Source: Pedobacter paludis (GTDB lineage Bacteria; Bacteroidota; Bacteroidia; Sphingobacteriales; Sphingobacteriaceae). Taken from it: 64,000 bases of DNA. Under the pieces are notes generated by a model. That model ran no database searches. It saw only the letters and a list, made by a program, of their open reading frames with translations, and was not told the DNA's origin. The DNA lies in the NCBI RefSeq assembly GCF_003173575.1, contig NZ_QGNY01000005.1, positions 186,001 to 250,000 on the forward strand, written 5' to 3'. A program made the position numbers and the translations under genes. Positions 36,538 through 45,306 of the stretch are shown here, in pieces; position 1 is the stretch's first letter; the number at the start of each line of letters is the position of its first letter.

Positions 36538-37542
36538 TTAGTTGATATTAGTTGTTTTAAGGATGATACTGTCTTTATCTTTCTGGATAGTTAGTCCATA
36601 GGTTACTTCCAATACTGCTAAAACCTCATCAAGCGAGTTATGCTTAAAAGTTGCATTCAACTTCTTCACCATTTGCTGATTGGTTTCTAATTTTATATCT
36701 GTTTTATAATAATCACTAAGTTGTTTACATACATCTTCCAAAGGGGTGTCTACAAATACGAGTTCATTTGTAAGCCACGAATCTGAGTTCTGAGATAATC
36801 TAGCTGTAAATTCCTTTTTCTGAATATTGTATGTTAAGGCTTGCCCCGCTGTTAGTATGGATGAGGTTCCATTTTGATAGGGAGAAAAAATAACCCGACC
36901 CGTTTTTACATCCAGATCTATCTTACTCGGAGAATAATCAATGTTAAATGAAGTGCCAAGCACGCTCACTTTTGATTCGCCCATTAAAACTCTAAATGGA
37001 TGTTTAGGATCTTTTGCAATTTTAAAAAATGCACGGCCCTTACTTAGGTATATTTCCCTCGAATCAGAATTAAAGGCTTTGGGATATTTAACAATACTGT
37101 TGGCGGATAAAATTATTTTAGATCCATCAACTAGCAACACAGAGTCCATTTGATTTTTACCGGTTTGTTTGGTAAGTAAGGTAGAAGAATCTGCCGACTG
37201 ATATAACCAATAGCTAACACCAACAATTAAAATTGTTGCCGCTGCAGCGCTTAGCCATTTCAACAAGCCTGAAGAATTTGGGGCAATATTTTTCAAAGCC
37301 CTTTTAAATCTTATTTCAGCTTGTTTATTATTTACGCCCTCAAGTTTAGATGATTTTGCCGATAAATTCCATACTTTCTCTATTTCAAGAAAATATTTTT
37401 CCTGATCCGATGATTCTGTACGAAATGATTCTACGGCACGACAAAGGTTTTCATCCTGCGGATTGTTTAAATACTGAACAATTAAGTCCAAGTATTCAGG
37501 TTTGTTAAGCATTAGTTTGTTTAGGTTTGTACTATAAGACAA
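36538..37542 (-). CDS. FecR-family anti-sigma factor
   Basis: The 334-residue protein has a cytoplasmic N-terminus that would bind the sigma factor, one membrane helix (LLKWLSAAAATILIVGVSYWL, about 93-113), a periplasmic FecR domain (LLVDGSKIILSANSIVKYP ... GRAFFKIAKDPKHPFRV) and a DUF4974 C-terminal domain (FVDTPLEDVCKQLSDYY) that resembles the STN fold. It holds the ECF sigma factor until SusC signals. Gene order sigma, anti-sigma, susC supports this. Confidence 0.94.
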   Translation of the reverse strand: MSYSTNLNKLMLNKPEYLDLIVQYLNNPQDENLCRAVESFRTESSDQEKYFLEIEKVWNLSAKSSKLEGVNNKQAEIRFKRALKNIAPNSSGLLKWLSAAAATILIVGVSYWLYQSADSSTLLTKQTGKNQMDSVLLVDGSKIILSANSIVKYPKAFNSDSREIYLSKGRAFFKIAKDPKHPFRVLMGESKVSVLGTSFNIDYSPSKIDLDVKTGRVIFSPYQNGTSSILTAGQALTYNIQKKEFTARLSQNSDSWLTNELVFVDTPLEDVCKQLSDYYKTDIKLETNQQMVKKLNATFKHNSLDEVLAVLEVTYGLTIQKDKDSIILKTTNIN

Positions 37543-37640
37543 ACAAACTCCACAAAACCCCTAGTCTTTATGAAAAAAAAGTTAAATAAAGTTAAAACTG
37601 ATAAAATATTGAGTGAAATTCTAAAGGGAAGGGTATAAAC

Positions 37641-38243
37641 TCAATAGAGAAAGACGCTCATAAGCATTAAATAACTTTTCCCCTGTCTATTTAAGTGTTC
37701 ATCATTTAAAAAGCGTTCTCTTAAAATTTTCAATGCGTTTCCAATATGATTTTCGACGGTTTTTTCTGAAATATCGAGCTGGATTGCAATTTCCTTATAT
37801 TTTAAACTCTCGAAACGGCTTAACTTAAAAACCTTTTTGCATTGAGCAGGAAGTTTTTCTATTTCACTTCTCAGCAGAACAATCATTTCGTTTTCCTCAT
37901 CAAGATTCATCAAATATTCATCCGAAAGTTCTGAGGCCAATTTTAAATGGTGTTGCTCAATATTTTTTTGTCTGTTAAAGTAATTGATTGAAGCATTAAT
38001 TACTGTTCGGTACAAATATGATTTGATAGATTTTACTTCTGATAGATTTTCGGGGTTTTCCCAAACCTTAAGGAAAACATCTTGAACAATTTCTTCTGCT
38101 TCATGAATATCCTTAAGATATTTATCGCTGGCTAAAACAAGTTTCTCAAAATAAGACGTGTAGAATTGGGTAAAGGTAGCTGTTTGCCCCTTCTCAATTA
38201 AAGAGATTAAATCTCTTCCCGTTTCTATATTTAAAGCATCCAT
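37641..38243 (-). CDS. ECF RNA polymerase sigma-70 factor
   Basis: The protein has sigma-2 (YLKDIHEAEEIVQDVFLKVWENP) and sigma-4 (LPAQCKKVFKLSRFESLKYKEIAIQLDISEKTVENHIGNALKIL) regions, the usual Bacteroidota FecI-like form. I choose the ATG at 38241-38243 (MDALNIETG, 200 residues) over a TTG 12 bp upstream. It heads the sus locus and should drive susC once released by the FecR protein 98 bp downstream. Alternative: a longer form from TTG at 38255. Confidence 0.93.
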   Translation of the reverse strand: MDALNIETGRDLISLIEKGQTATFTQFYTSYFEKLVLASDKYLKDIHEAEEIVQDVFLKVWENPENLSEVKSIKSYLYRTVINASINYFNRQKNIEQHHLKLASELSDEYLMNLDEENEMIVLLRSEIEKLPAQCKKVFKLSRFESLKYKEIAIQLDISEKTVENHIGNALKILRERFLNDEHLNRQGKSYLMLMSVFLY

Positions 38244-38353
38244 TAATAATGACAAACGTTAGCATTCGCGAACTATAAATCAATATTACAAATTAATGTG
38301 CAATAAATTATTGCATTTGGATGGTTTTCACCCTTTTAAACTAAAAATATAGG

Positions 38354-38893
38354 TTAATAGATATAGTAGGGCGAAATCATTAAGTAAACAATCACGCCGG
38401 TGATGGCCACGTACAGCCACAATGGAAAAGTAATTCTTGCGATTTTTCTGTGCTTGTCGAATCTTTGTGCCAATGCCCTAACGTAGGTAACTAATACTAA
38501 AGGGATTATAGCAATAGATAACAAGATATGGGTTAGCAGAATGAAAAAATAAACATATCTAATAGCGCCTTCTCCACCAAATTTTGTTGAAGGCGTTGTC
38601 ATATGATAAGCAATGTACATTAGAAGAAACATTAAAGAACATGCTATTGCACTTTTCATTAAGTTTTGGTGTAATTGTATTTTGCCATTTTTTATCGCCC
38701 AAACGGCTATACCTAATAATACAGCGGTAACGCCATTAATAGTTGCGTAAATAGGTGGCAAAAAAGGAAGCGGTTTGGCATCTATTCCCAAATCTTTTAA
38801 TTTAACCACAAAAAGCAAGGCCACCGCAACCGGTATGAAGATAGACAGGAAGATGATCCATTTATTATATTTTTTTTCTATCGGTGCGCTCAT
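38354..38893 (-). CDS. DUF420 membrane protein of the cytochrome oxidase cluster
   Basis: The 179-residue protein has about five membrane helices and the DUF420 pattern: ATINGVTAVLLGIAVWAIKNGKIQLHQNLMKSAIACSLMFLLMYIAYH, then THILLSIAIIPLVL and HRKIARITFPLWLYVAITGVIVYLM, with conserved His in membrane-edge positions. DUF420 genes accompany oxidase genes in many bacteria and are thought to help assembly, though their exact job is unsettled. It is the last gene of this minus-strand operon, 55 bp after the SCO-like gene. Confidence 0.88.
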   Translation of the reverse strand: MSAPIEKKYNKWIIFLSIFIPVAVALLFVVKLKDLGIDAKPLPFLPPIYATINGVTAVLLGIAVWAIKNGKIQLHQNLMKSAIACSLMFLLMYIAYHMTTPSTKFGGEGAIRYVYFFILLTHILLSIAIIPLVLVTYVRALAQRFDKHRKIARITFPLWLYVAITGVIVYLMISPYYIY

Positions 38894-38948
38894 ATTCGTA
38901 TTTTAATAATGACTGCTTGCAAGTCAATTTTTACTGAAATTTTATTAA

Positions 38949-39644
38949 TTATCTCCCGTCCTTTATATTCCTTAAATCTTCCGCTACAAGTACCTTAATT
39001 TCATCCGTTAGTTTCGATTGTGCATCGGCGTTAGTCGCGTCATAATATCCTCTAATTCTGCGTTGATTATCTAGAAGAATCATCTGGTTGCTATAAATAA
39101 ATTTAGATCCATTGGTTTCTTCGCTATGAATTACATCTAGCATTAAGCCCTTTCTAATAAATGGATAAATTTTAGTTGTATCTCCTGCAAGTAAATCCCA
39201 CTTTCCAGCTTTTGCGTTTTCTAAACCGGAATAGTTCGAAATCTTTTCTGTATCCTTTGGATCAACGGAAATGCTTACAAATTTTATTAAATTGTTTTTC
39301 TGATATTCTTCTACAAGTACCTTAATATTTTTAGCAACATCTTTTATAGGAGATTCGGTATAGAATAAATTAAGGATAACGATTTTGTTTTCTAAAGATT
39401 TCCAACTTATAGAATCCTTATTCTGATTAATCAATTTAAAATCTGGAACAGTGTAGTAAATCGTATCTGGAATCTTTTTCCCTTTTACACTATGAAATGT
39501 AGAAGCTATTTTCTTTTCGCCATAAATGGGAAGACTTTTATACCTGTTTTTGGCAAAGTGGGGCAATAAGTAAAAAAACAAAAATCCCGGTACGGCTAAT
39601 ATGCTTACCAGGATTAATGTTTTTGATATCGAAAATGATTTCAT
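38949..39644 (-). CDS. SCO-family (thioredoxin fold) protein lacking the copper site
   Basis: The 231-residue protein has an N-terminal membrane anchor (about 8-27) and a SCO1/SenC-like domain: TVPDFKLINQNKDSISWKSLENKIVILNLFYT, FVSISVDPKDT, and LLAGDTTKIYPFIRKGL. SCO proteins deliver copper to the CuA site through CxxxC and a distal His. Here the CxxxC segment reads FYTESPIKD (about 94-102), the whole protein has no Cys, and the distal His region reads FIYSNQMILLD. So it cannot bind copper in the known way. It starts where the subunit IV gene ends (overlap of one base), inside the cox operon. It may be a scaffold or have another assembly role. Confidence 0.85.
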   Translation of the reverse strand: MKSFSISKTLILVSILAVPGFLFFYLLPHFAKNRYKSLPIYGEKKIASTFHSVKGKKIPDTIYYTVPDFKLINQNKDSISWKSLENKIVILNLFYTESPIKDVAKNIKVLVEEYQKNNLIKFVSISVDPKDTEKISNYSGLENAKAGKWDLLAGDTTKIYPFIRKGLMLDVIHSEETNGSKFIYSNQMILLDNQRRIRGYYDATNADAQSKLTDEIKVLVAEDLRNIKDGR

Positions 39645-39997
39645 TAAAAGTTTTGGCTGTGGTGGAAAATAAATCCACCTTCAATCAACATCAATACAAT
39701 AAAGTAAATAATGAAAATGAATGATACCGTTAAGGCCAATTGCAAACCAAGTTTCTCGTACTTTAAGTGCATAAAGTAAGCAACAATATAAAATGCTTTT
39801 AATAAGGTTAAAACGATATAAACGTAATTACCGATATGCTGGGTCATTAGTCCTTTCGGAATCATGATCAACGCAATGATAAATTCGATTACCGTAATTA
39901 ACAATAATATTCCGAATACCTTCCAGATTTTTCCTTTAGATAAACCTGCATGTTCCTCGTGCCCGTGTTCTGATGTATGTACGTTATGTTCTGACAT
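39644..39997 (-). CDS. Cytochrome c oxidase subunit IV-family protein
   Basis: The 117-residue protein has three membrane helices (about 25-45, 55-75, 85-108) after a His-rich cytoplasmic tail (SEHNVHTSEHGHEEH). The core IWKVFGILLLITVIEFIIALIM and YVYIVLTLLKAFYIVAYFMHLKYEK match the CyoD/CoxF-type small subunit, with the typical FMHLK motif. It probably stabilises the oxidase. It lies 25 bp after the larger subunit III gene. Confidence 0.88.
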   Translation of the reverse strand: MSEHNVHTSEHGHEEHAGLSKGKIWKVFGILLLITVIEFIIALIMIPKGLMTQHIGNYVYIVLTLLKAFYIVAYFMHLKYEKLGLQLALTVSFIFIIYFIVLMLIEGGFIFHHSQNF

Positions 39998-40022
39998 GAT
40001 AATATTTTTAGATAATGATAAA

Positions 40023-40730
40023 TTAAACCAAATAGAAGAATGTAAATACGAACACCCAAACTAAATCTACAAAGTGCCAGTATAAACCAACTTTTTCTAC
40101 CATTAAGTAATGTCCCTTTCTTTCGAAAGTTCCATTAATGGTCATAATTAAGATAATGATATTAATGATTACTCCAGTAAATACGTGGAAACCGTGGAAA
40201 CCAGTAATGGTAAAAAATAGATTGGCAAATTGTTGTGCCGCTACCAATGAAACTGGTCCGTTGAAGAATTGTTGCAACTCTTCTGCTGATGGAATTTCTC
40301 CCCATCCAAATCCTTCGTGGAATAAGTGTGTCCACTCTATTGCCTGACAGCCTAAGAACATGAAACCACCGATAATGGTTGCAATCATCCAGCCGATAAC
40401 TTCTTTTTTAGAACGTCTGTGTCCTGCTTCTACAGCCAATACCATAGTTACCGAACTCATAATTAAGATAAAAGTCATAATCCCTACGAATACCAATGGC
40501 GCACCGTGTTCTACAACACCTGGAATAGATTGGAAAACTTTATCTGGAGCTGGCCAGGTTAATTTAGAAAAACGCTGAGCGCCATAATAAATCAAAAGTG
40601 ATGAAAAGGTAAAAGCATCTGATAAAAGGAAAAACCACATCATTATTTTACCATATTCTACCGACCAGGGAGAACGACCACCATTCCATGGTCCGGTTTT
40701 AACTTGATCTAATTGTGATACTGTATTCAT
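40023..40730 (-). CDS. ctaE: Cytochrome c oxidase subunit III (five to six helix form)
   Basis: The 235-residue integral membrane protein carries the subunit III pattern: KIMMWFFLLSDAFTFSSLLIYYG, GFMFLGCQAIEWTHLFHEG, FANLFFTITGFHGFHVFTGVIINI and YWHFVDLVWVFVFTFFYLV. The conserved EWTHL and WHFVDxVW motifs are both intact. Subunit III stabilises the heme-copper oxidase core and helps proton uptake. It follows a shorter subunit III paralogue by 31 bp; the pair is usual in Bacteroidota caa3-type clusters. Confidence 0.92.
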   Translation of the reverse strand: MNTVSQLDQVKTGPWNGGRSPWSVEYGKIMMWFFLLSDAFTFSSLLIYYGAQRFSKLTWPAPDKVFQSIPGVVEHGAPLVFVGIMTFILIMSSVTMVLAVEAGHRRSKKEVIGWMIATIIGGFMFLGCQAIEWTHLFHEGFGWGEIPSAEELQQFFNGPVSLVAAQQFANLFFTITGFHGFHVFTGVIINIIILIMTINGTFERKGHYLMVEKVGLYWHFVDLVWVFVFTFFYLV

Positions 40731-40761
40731 TTGGAAATAGTATAATAGTTTGTTAACAAAT

Positions 40762-41340
40762 TTAACGGTTCAAAAGTAAAAAAACATACAGATATATCCA
40801 TAATATATCTATAAAATGCCAAAAAATAGAAGCAATTTCCATACGGTATTGGCTCTTGGCAAGTGGAATATTTCTATAGCTACCAATTAAGCTACTGATA
40901 ATTAGCGCAACACCTGCAATAATGTGCAATAAGTGCATTCCGGAAACGATATAAATAAAGGAAATTGCCGCATTGTTGCCAACTAAGGTTGCGCCCGTTT
41001 TAACCATGCTTCCCCATGCATTAAACTGCATAAAACCAAAAGCAATAGCCAGAATAACGGTTATCCAGAGCATATTTCTCTGTAAACCAAAGTTTAATTT
41101 TCTCAGTGCTCGAGAAGCCAGCATTAAAGTGATACTGCTTGCAATTATAACTATGCTGCTATAAATAAAAGCATCTGGTAAAACCAAGCCATGTCCTTTG
41201 CCTTTTGAGGCTGCAAACACCAAATAATAACTCGTAAAACCACCAAACATGATGGTAGAGGATACAACAAATAACCAGACGATAAACTTCCTGGGTTTTG
41301 GATCAAATGTATCTGGAATATTTTCCATTGCTAAAATCAT
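40762..41340 (-). CDS. Second cytochrome c oxidase subunit III-like protein
   Basis: The 192-residue membrane protein also belongs to the subunit III family (PRKFIVWLFVVSSTIMFGGFTSYYL, GFMQFNAWGSMVKTGATL, FIYIVSGMHLLHIIAGVALI, IFWHFIDILWIYLYVFLLL) but is about 43 residues shorter than its neighbour. The IFWHFIDILW motif is kept while the EWTHL motif is replaced by QFNAW. The two are not fragments of one gene, since each has its own start, full helix set and terminal WHF motif. Three bases separate its start from the heme O synthase stop. Confidence 0.88.
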   Translation of the reverse strand: MILAMENIPDTFDPKPRKFIVWLFVVSSTIMFGGFTSYYLVFAASKGKGHGLVLPDAFIYSSIVIIASSITLMLASRALRKLNFGLQRNMLWITVILAIAFGFMQFNAWGSMVKTGATLVGNNAAISFIYIVSGMHLLHIIAGVALIISSLIGSYRNIPLAKSQYRMEIASIFWHFIDILWIYLYVFLLLNR

Positions 41341-41343
41341 AAA

Positions 41344-42252
41344 TTATTTCGCGATAAAATTTAATAATAAGCCCAACTGCACTGCTGGGATGTAAAAAAA
41401 TGAACAGAACATCAAACGTTTCGCATCTACCAATTCTCTGTTCAATAAAAGTTTAAGCGCCAACCAACTAAAAATTAAGCCACCAATTATCGATAATCCT
41501 GCAATATAATAACCGCCGAACCCATAAAAGGTTGGCAACAAACTCACTGGGATTAATATCAACGTACTTAAAAATGTAAGTAATGCAGTTGTTTTATCTC
41601 GCTTCTTAGTGGGCAACAATCTAAATCCTGCCTTTTTATAATCATCATCCAAAACCCAGGCAATTGCCCAAAAATGAGGGAATTGCCATACAAATTGAAT
41701 CAGGAATAATATTCCAGCGATGTAATAATCTATCTCATGAAACATTTCGGCCTTCAAACTTCCAAATGCGGCCAAATATCCTATAAGTGGAGGTAATGCT
41801 CCAGGAATGGCACCAACAAATACGGCTATTGGCGACTTTCTTTTCAATGGTGTATATGCAAAAGCATACAATAAAATCGAAAATACAGAGAGCAAGCCTG
41901 TTTCTAAGTTCAGTTTACCCAATAACCATGTGCCTAAAAAAGCCATAAATACACCGAGTATCAATCCTTGTCCGGTTGTCATTCTACCGGCAGGCATTGG
42001 GCGATCCTTAGTTCGAGCCATTAACTTATCCAAGTCTTTCTCTATAATTTCATTAAAACAGTTTGCTGCTGCTGTAACCAAAAATCCTCCCGCAATAAGA
42101 ATAAGCCAATTTCCCCAATCAATTGAAGGAATATTGCCTCTTCCTACCTGCATCTTCTGACCAATCAAAAATGATATTGAAGCAGAAAACACAACGGTAA
42201 AGCTCAGTCTGAACTTTACAAGCTTAGAAAAATCAGAAATAAATTGTTTCAA
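41344..42252 (-). CDS. ctaB: Protoheme IX farnesyltransferase (heme O synthase)
   Basis: The 302-residue enzyme of the UbiA prenyltransferase family has about eight helices and the diagnostic polar motif AANCFNEIIEKDLDKLMART (about 61-80) followed by KDRPMPAGRM, plus the second loop YTPLKRKSP. It adds a farnesyl group to heme b to make heme O, which CtaA then oxidises. The gene lies 11 bp after ctaA, so both heme A steps are in one transcript with subunits III and IV. Confidence 0.96.
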   Translation of the reverse strand: MKQFISDFSKLVKFRLSFTVVFSASISFLIGQKMQVGRGNIPSIDWGNWLILIAGGFLVTAAANCFNEIIEKDLDKLMARTKDRPMPAGRMTTGQGLILGVFMAFLGTWLLGKLNLETGLLSVFSILLYAFAYTPLKRKSPIAVFVGAIPGALPPLIGYLAAFGSLKAEMFHEIDYYIAGILFLIQFVWQFPHFWAIAWVLDDDYKKAGFRLLPTKKRDKTTALLTFLSTLILIPVSLLPTFYGFGGYYIAGLSIIGGLIFSWLALKLLLNRELVDAKRLMFCSFFYIPAVQLGLLLNFIAK

Positions 42253-42263
42253 TTCCCTTTATA

Positions 42264-43322
42264 TTATTGTTTATAAGTACTTGTTCGGTAAACCAACAAA
42301 TACAGATAAAACTGTAAACTAAATAACAGCGTAGAAAACAAAATATGCAATGCTTGCGCTGCAGGTGGAAATGCTATATATGCTAAAGCAAAACCACTTA
42401 ATAATTGGATAAGCAATGTTATCAATATAAACCTTGCGGTTAATAATGGCGCTGCCTTTCCACTAAATCTATCAATTACCATTTTGTAAACGATGGCATT
42501 TGAAACAACAACCAATATGGCTAAATCTCTATGGTAAGAAAATACAGATCCAACTTTTGTAATCCAGGTTGCCTTACTTCCATATAGTAATGATTTTGCA
42601 ATCACATCTATTGATTCTCTTACTTCAGTGCCCAAAATAATTTGGGCGATGCTTAATAGTACTGTAAAAAACAAAAAACCTTTTAACCATAAAATGCGGT
42701 ACATAATTACCGATGGTACCTTATGTAATTGTTTTGCGTAGTTGTAGGTATAAATGGATATCGCCAAAATTACCAGCGCTAAAAGCATGTGAACGGTTAC
42801 AACCCATTGTGCCAAATTTGTAGAAACAACTATTGAACCTAACCAAGCCTGATATCCTACTACCAAAATATTGATGATGCTTAGAACAATTATTCTTTTC
42901 GCTGTTTTTTTATAAACAAATGAATAAATAGCCGTGAGCAATAAAAATATTCCTGCCAAAGCACCTGCTAAACGATTAAGATATTCGGTCCATGTTTTTG
43001 CAGGATTAAACTCTTCGGGTATTGTAATGCTTTTATCGTTTCTAATACTATCTGCCAATGCAACCTTACCCATACTTTCCAAATACTTTGCAAAGCGTTC
43101 GTTTTTCTTAATCCGACCAGCAACGTATTTTTCCTTATAATTAGCAGGAAGTTCAGATGCATTCGTTGGCGGAATATATCGATCAAAGCATTTCGGCCAA
43201 TCAGGACAACCCATGCCCGAGCCTGTACTGCGTACAATACCTCCAGCTAAAATAACCAATAGTGTAACTATAATGGTTATCAGATTTATACGAATGAAAC
43301 GTTGCTCTGATCTACTGATCAT
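42264..43322 (-). CDS. ctaA: Heme A synthase, COX15/CtaA family
   Basis: The 352-residue membrane protein has the CtaA/COX15 signature: GGIVRSTGSGMGCPDWPKCFDRYIPP near 22-47, TWTEYLNRLAGALAG, and paired His positions in WVVTVHMLLALVI, SYHRDLAILVV and AQALHILFSTLL. It oxidises heme O to heme A in the membrane. The extracytoplasmic CPDWPKC pair resembles the Cys pair of the Bacillus enzyme. The gene follows a terminator-like hairpin after ctaD, so it needs either read-through or a promoter in the 80-bp gap. Confidence 0.94.
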   Translation of the reverse strand: MISRSEQRFIRINLITIIVTLLVILAGGIVRSTGSGMGCPDWPKCFDRYIPPTNASELPANYKEKYVAGRIKKNERFAKYLESMGKVALADSIRNDKSITIPEEFNPAKTWTEYLNRLAGALAGIFLLLTAIYSFVYKKTAKRIIVLSIINILVVGYQAWLGSIVVSTNLAQWVVTVHMLLALVILAISIYTYNYAKQLHKVPSVIMYRILWLKGFLFFTVLLSIAQIILGTEVRESIDVIAKSLLYGSKATWITKVGSVFSYHRDLAILVVVSNAIVYKMVIDRFSGKAAPLLTARFILITLLIQLLSGFALAYIAFPPAAQALHILFSTLLFSLQFYLYLLVYRTSTYKQ

Positions 43323-43336
43323 ATAATTATAAGATG

Positions 43337-43383
43337 AAAAGGGGCATCTGGATAAGCAGAAACTTAATCAGATACCCCTTTTT
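43337..43383 (-). terminator. Hairpin between ctaD and ctaA
   Basis: GGGGTATCTGA and CCAGATGCCCC on the minus strand form an imperfect stem around a ~16-nt loop, followed by TTTT. It may end or attenuate the act-ctaCD transcript before the ctaA-DUF420 genes. Confidence 0.65.
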
Positions 43384-43403
43384 AATTTTGTTAAAGCTTT
43401 AAA

Positions 43404-45284
43404 CTAGCCTTTATTTTCTACAACTGGATTTGCCAATTCCCAATCTTGCTGTATTTTTTCAGCTTCGGCATTCCCTTCAAAATCATGAGGTAAATTAGAG
43501 CTCATTGTTTGTGAGAAAGGAACCGTTTGAGGAATAAAATCTGCATCATGACCAGGTTTGCTATAATCATATGGCCATCTGTAAACAGTTGGAATTTCTC
43601 CTGGCCAGTTTCCATGTAAGTGCTCTACAGGTGCTGTCCATTCTAAAGTATTTGATTCCCATGGATTTTGAGGTGCAACCTTTCCTTTGAAAATCGAATA
43701 GAAGAAGTTGAACAAGAATGCTACCTGTGCTAAAGCTGCCAAAATAGCTGCCCAAGTTACAAATATGTTTACTGTTAACCATTTCTTCATGAATTCAAAT
43801 TCAGTGAATGCATAGTAACGACGAGGAACGCCATCCAAACCTAAAAAGTGTAATGGGAAGAATACTAAATAAGCTGAAATAAATGTAAGCCAGAAGTGTA
43901 AATATCCAAGTTTAGCATTCATCATTTTACCAAACATTTTTGGATACCAGTGATAAACACCTGCAAGCATACCAAAAATAGCTGCTGACCCCATTACCAA
44001 GTGGAAGTGGGCAACAACAAAATACGTATCGTGTAAGTTAATATCTAGTGATGCATTACCTAAAAAGATACCTGTTAAACCTCCGGAGATAAAGAATGAT
44101 ACCAAACCAATTGCAAATAACATTGCTGGTGTAAAACGAATATTACCTCGCCATAAAGTAGCTAAATAATTGAAGGTTTTTACTGCTGATGGTACTGCAA
44201 TAATTAATGTAGTGATCATAAATACACCACCCAATAATGGATTCATGCCCGTAACAAACATATGGTGCCCCCATACAATGAACGAAAGTACTGTAATACC
44301 TATTAATGAATAAACCATTGCATGGTAACCGAAGATTGGTTTACGCGAGTTTACCGAAATTACTTCTGATGAGATACCCAAAGCTGGCATAATTACAATA
44401 TACACCTCAGGGTGACCTAAGAACCAGAACAAGTGTTGCCATAAAATCGGAGAACCACCTTCGTTAGGTAAAATTGTAGTACCCATTACGATGTCAGACA
44501 AGTAGAAACTTGTTCCAAAACTACGGTCGAATACCAATAATACCACACCAGCAACTAATACTGGGAAAGATAAGATACCTAAAATTGCGGTTAAGAAGAA
44601 TGCCCAAATTGTTAATGGCATTTTCCAAAGGTCCATACCTTTAGTACGCATATTTAAAATTGTACTTACATAGTTGATACCACCCATTAAAGATGATGCA
44701 ACAAACATAACCATACTGATTAACCACAAAGTCATACCCAACCCAGAACCAGGTATTGCTGTTGGTAATGCCGATAAAGGAGGATAAACTGTCCAACCGC
44801 CAGATGCAGGTCCTGTTTGAATAAAGAATGAAGACATCATTACCACACAGGCCATAAAGAAGAACCAGTAAGAAAGCATGTTTAAGAATGGCGATGCCAT
44901 ATCTCTAGCTCCAATTTGTAATGGTATCAATAAGTTACTAAATGTACCGCTTAATCCTGCAGTTAATACAAAGAATACCATAATGGTACCATGAATAGTA
45001 ACCAAAGCCAGGTAGAAATCTGATTTGATACGGCCACCTTCTGCCCATTTACCCAAGAAAGTTTCTAAAAATGGAAAGTTTTTATCAGGCCATGCTAATT
45101 GGATACGGAATAAAATTGATAAGCCCATAGCAATAACTGCCATGATAATACCTGTAATTAGGAATTGCTTAGCAATCATTTTATGATCCATACTGAAGAT
45201 ATACTTTGAAATCAAAGTCTCCTTATGGTGCCCATGATCAGCGTGATCGTGATTGTGTTCGTCGTGTAATGCTATTGTTGACAT
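43404..45284 (-). CDS. ctaD: Cytochrome c oxidase subunit I (caa3-type heme-copper oxidase)
   Basis: The 626-residue subunit has the heme and copper ligands in order: the first low-spin heme His in VTIHGTIMVFF, the CuB His and cross-linked Tyr in FWFLGHPEVYIVIMPALG, the CuB His pair in WGHHMFV, and the heme a3 and heme a His in FVVAHFHLVMG. The His-rich N-terminus (HDEHNHDHADHGHHKE) is unusual and may bind metal. It reduces oxygen and pumps protons, using electrons from subunit II. It sits 22 bp after ctaC. Confidence 0.97.
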   Translation of the reverse strand: MSTIALHDEHNHDHADHGHHKETLISKYIFSMDHKMIAKQFLITGIIMAVIAMGLSILFRIQLAWPDKNFPFLETFLGKWAEGGRIKSDFYLALVTIHGTIMVFFVLTAGLSGTFSNLLIPLQIGARDMASPFLNMLSYWFFFMACVVMMSSFFIQTGPASGGWTVYPPLSALPTAIPGSGLGMTLWLISMVMFVASSLMGGINYVSTILNMRTKGMDLWKMPLTIWAFFLTAILGILSFPVLVAGVVLLVFDRSFGTSFYLSDIVMGTTILPNEGGSPILWQHLFWFLGHPEVYIVIMPALGISSEVISVNSRKPIFGYHAMVYSLIGITVLSFIVWGHHMFVTGMNPLLGGVFMITTLIIAVPSAVKTFNYLATLWRGNIRFTPAMLFAIGLVSFFISGGLTGIFLGNASLDINLHDTYFVVAHFHLVMGSAAIFGMLAGVYHWYPKMFGKMMNAKLGYLHFWLTFISAYLVFFPLHFLGLDGVPRRYYAFTEFEFMKKWLTVNIFVTWAAILAALAQVAFLFNFFYSIFKGKVAPQNPWESNTLEWTAPVEHLHGNWPGEIPTVYRWPYDYSKPGHDADFIPQTVPFSQTMSSNLPHDFEGNAEAEKIQQDWELANPVVENKG

Positions 45285-45306
45285 AATTCTTTCGCTCTGC
45301 AGTATA

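Noticed and set aside
40023..41340. Two subunit III genes as a frameshifted single gene
   Set aside because: Each ORF has its own start, a full set of helices and its own terminal WHF motif, so they are paralogues.
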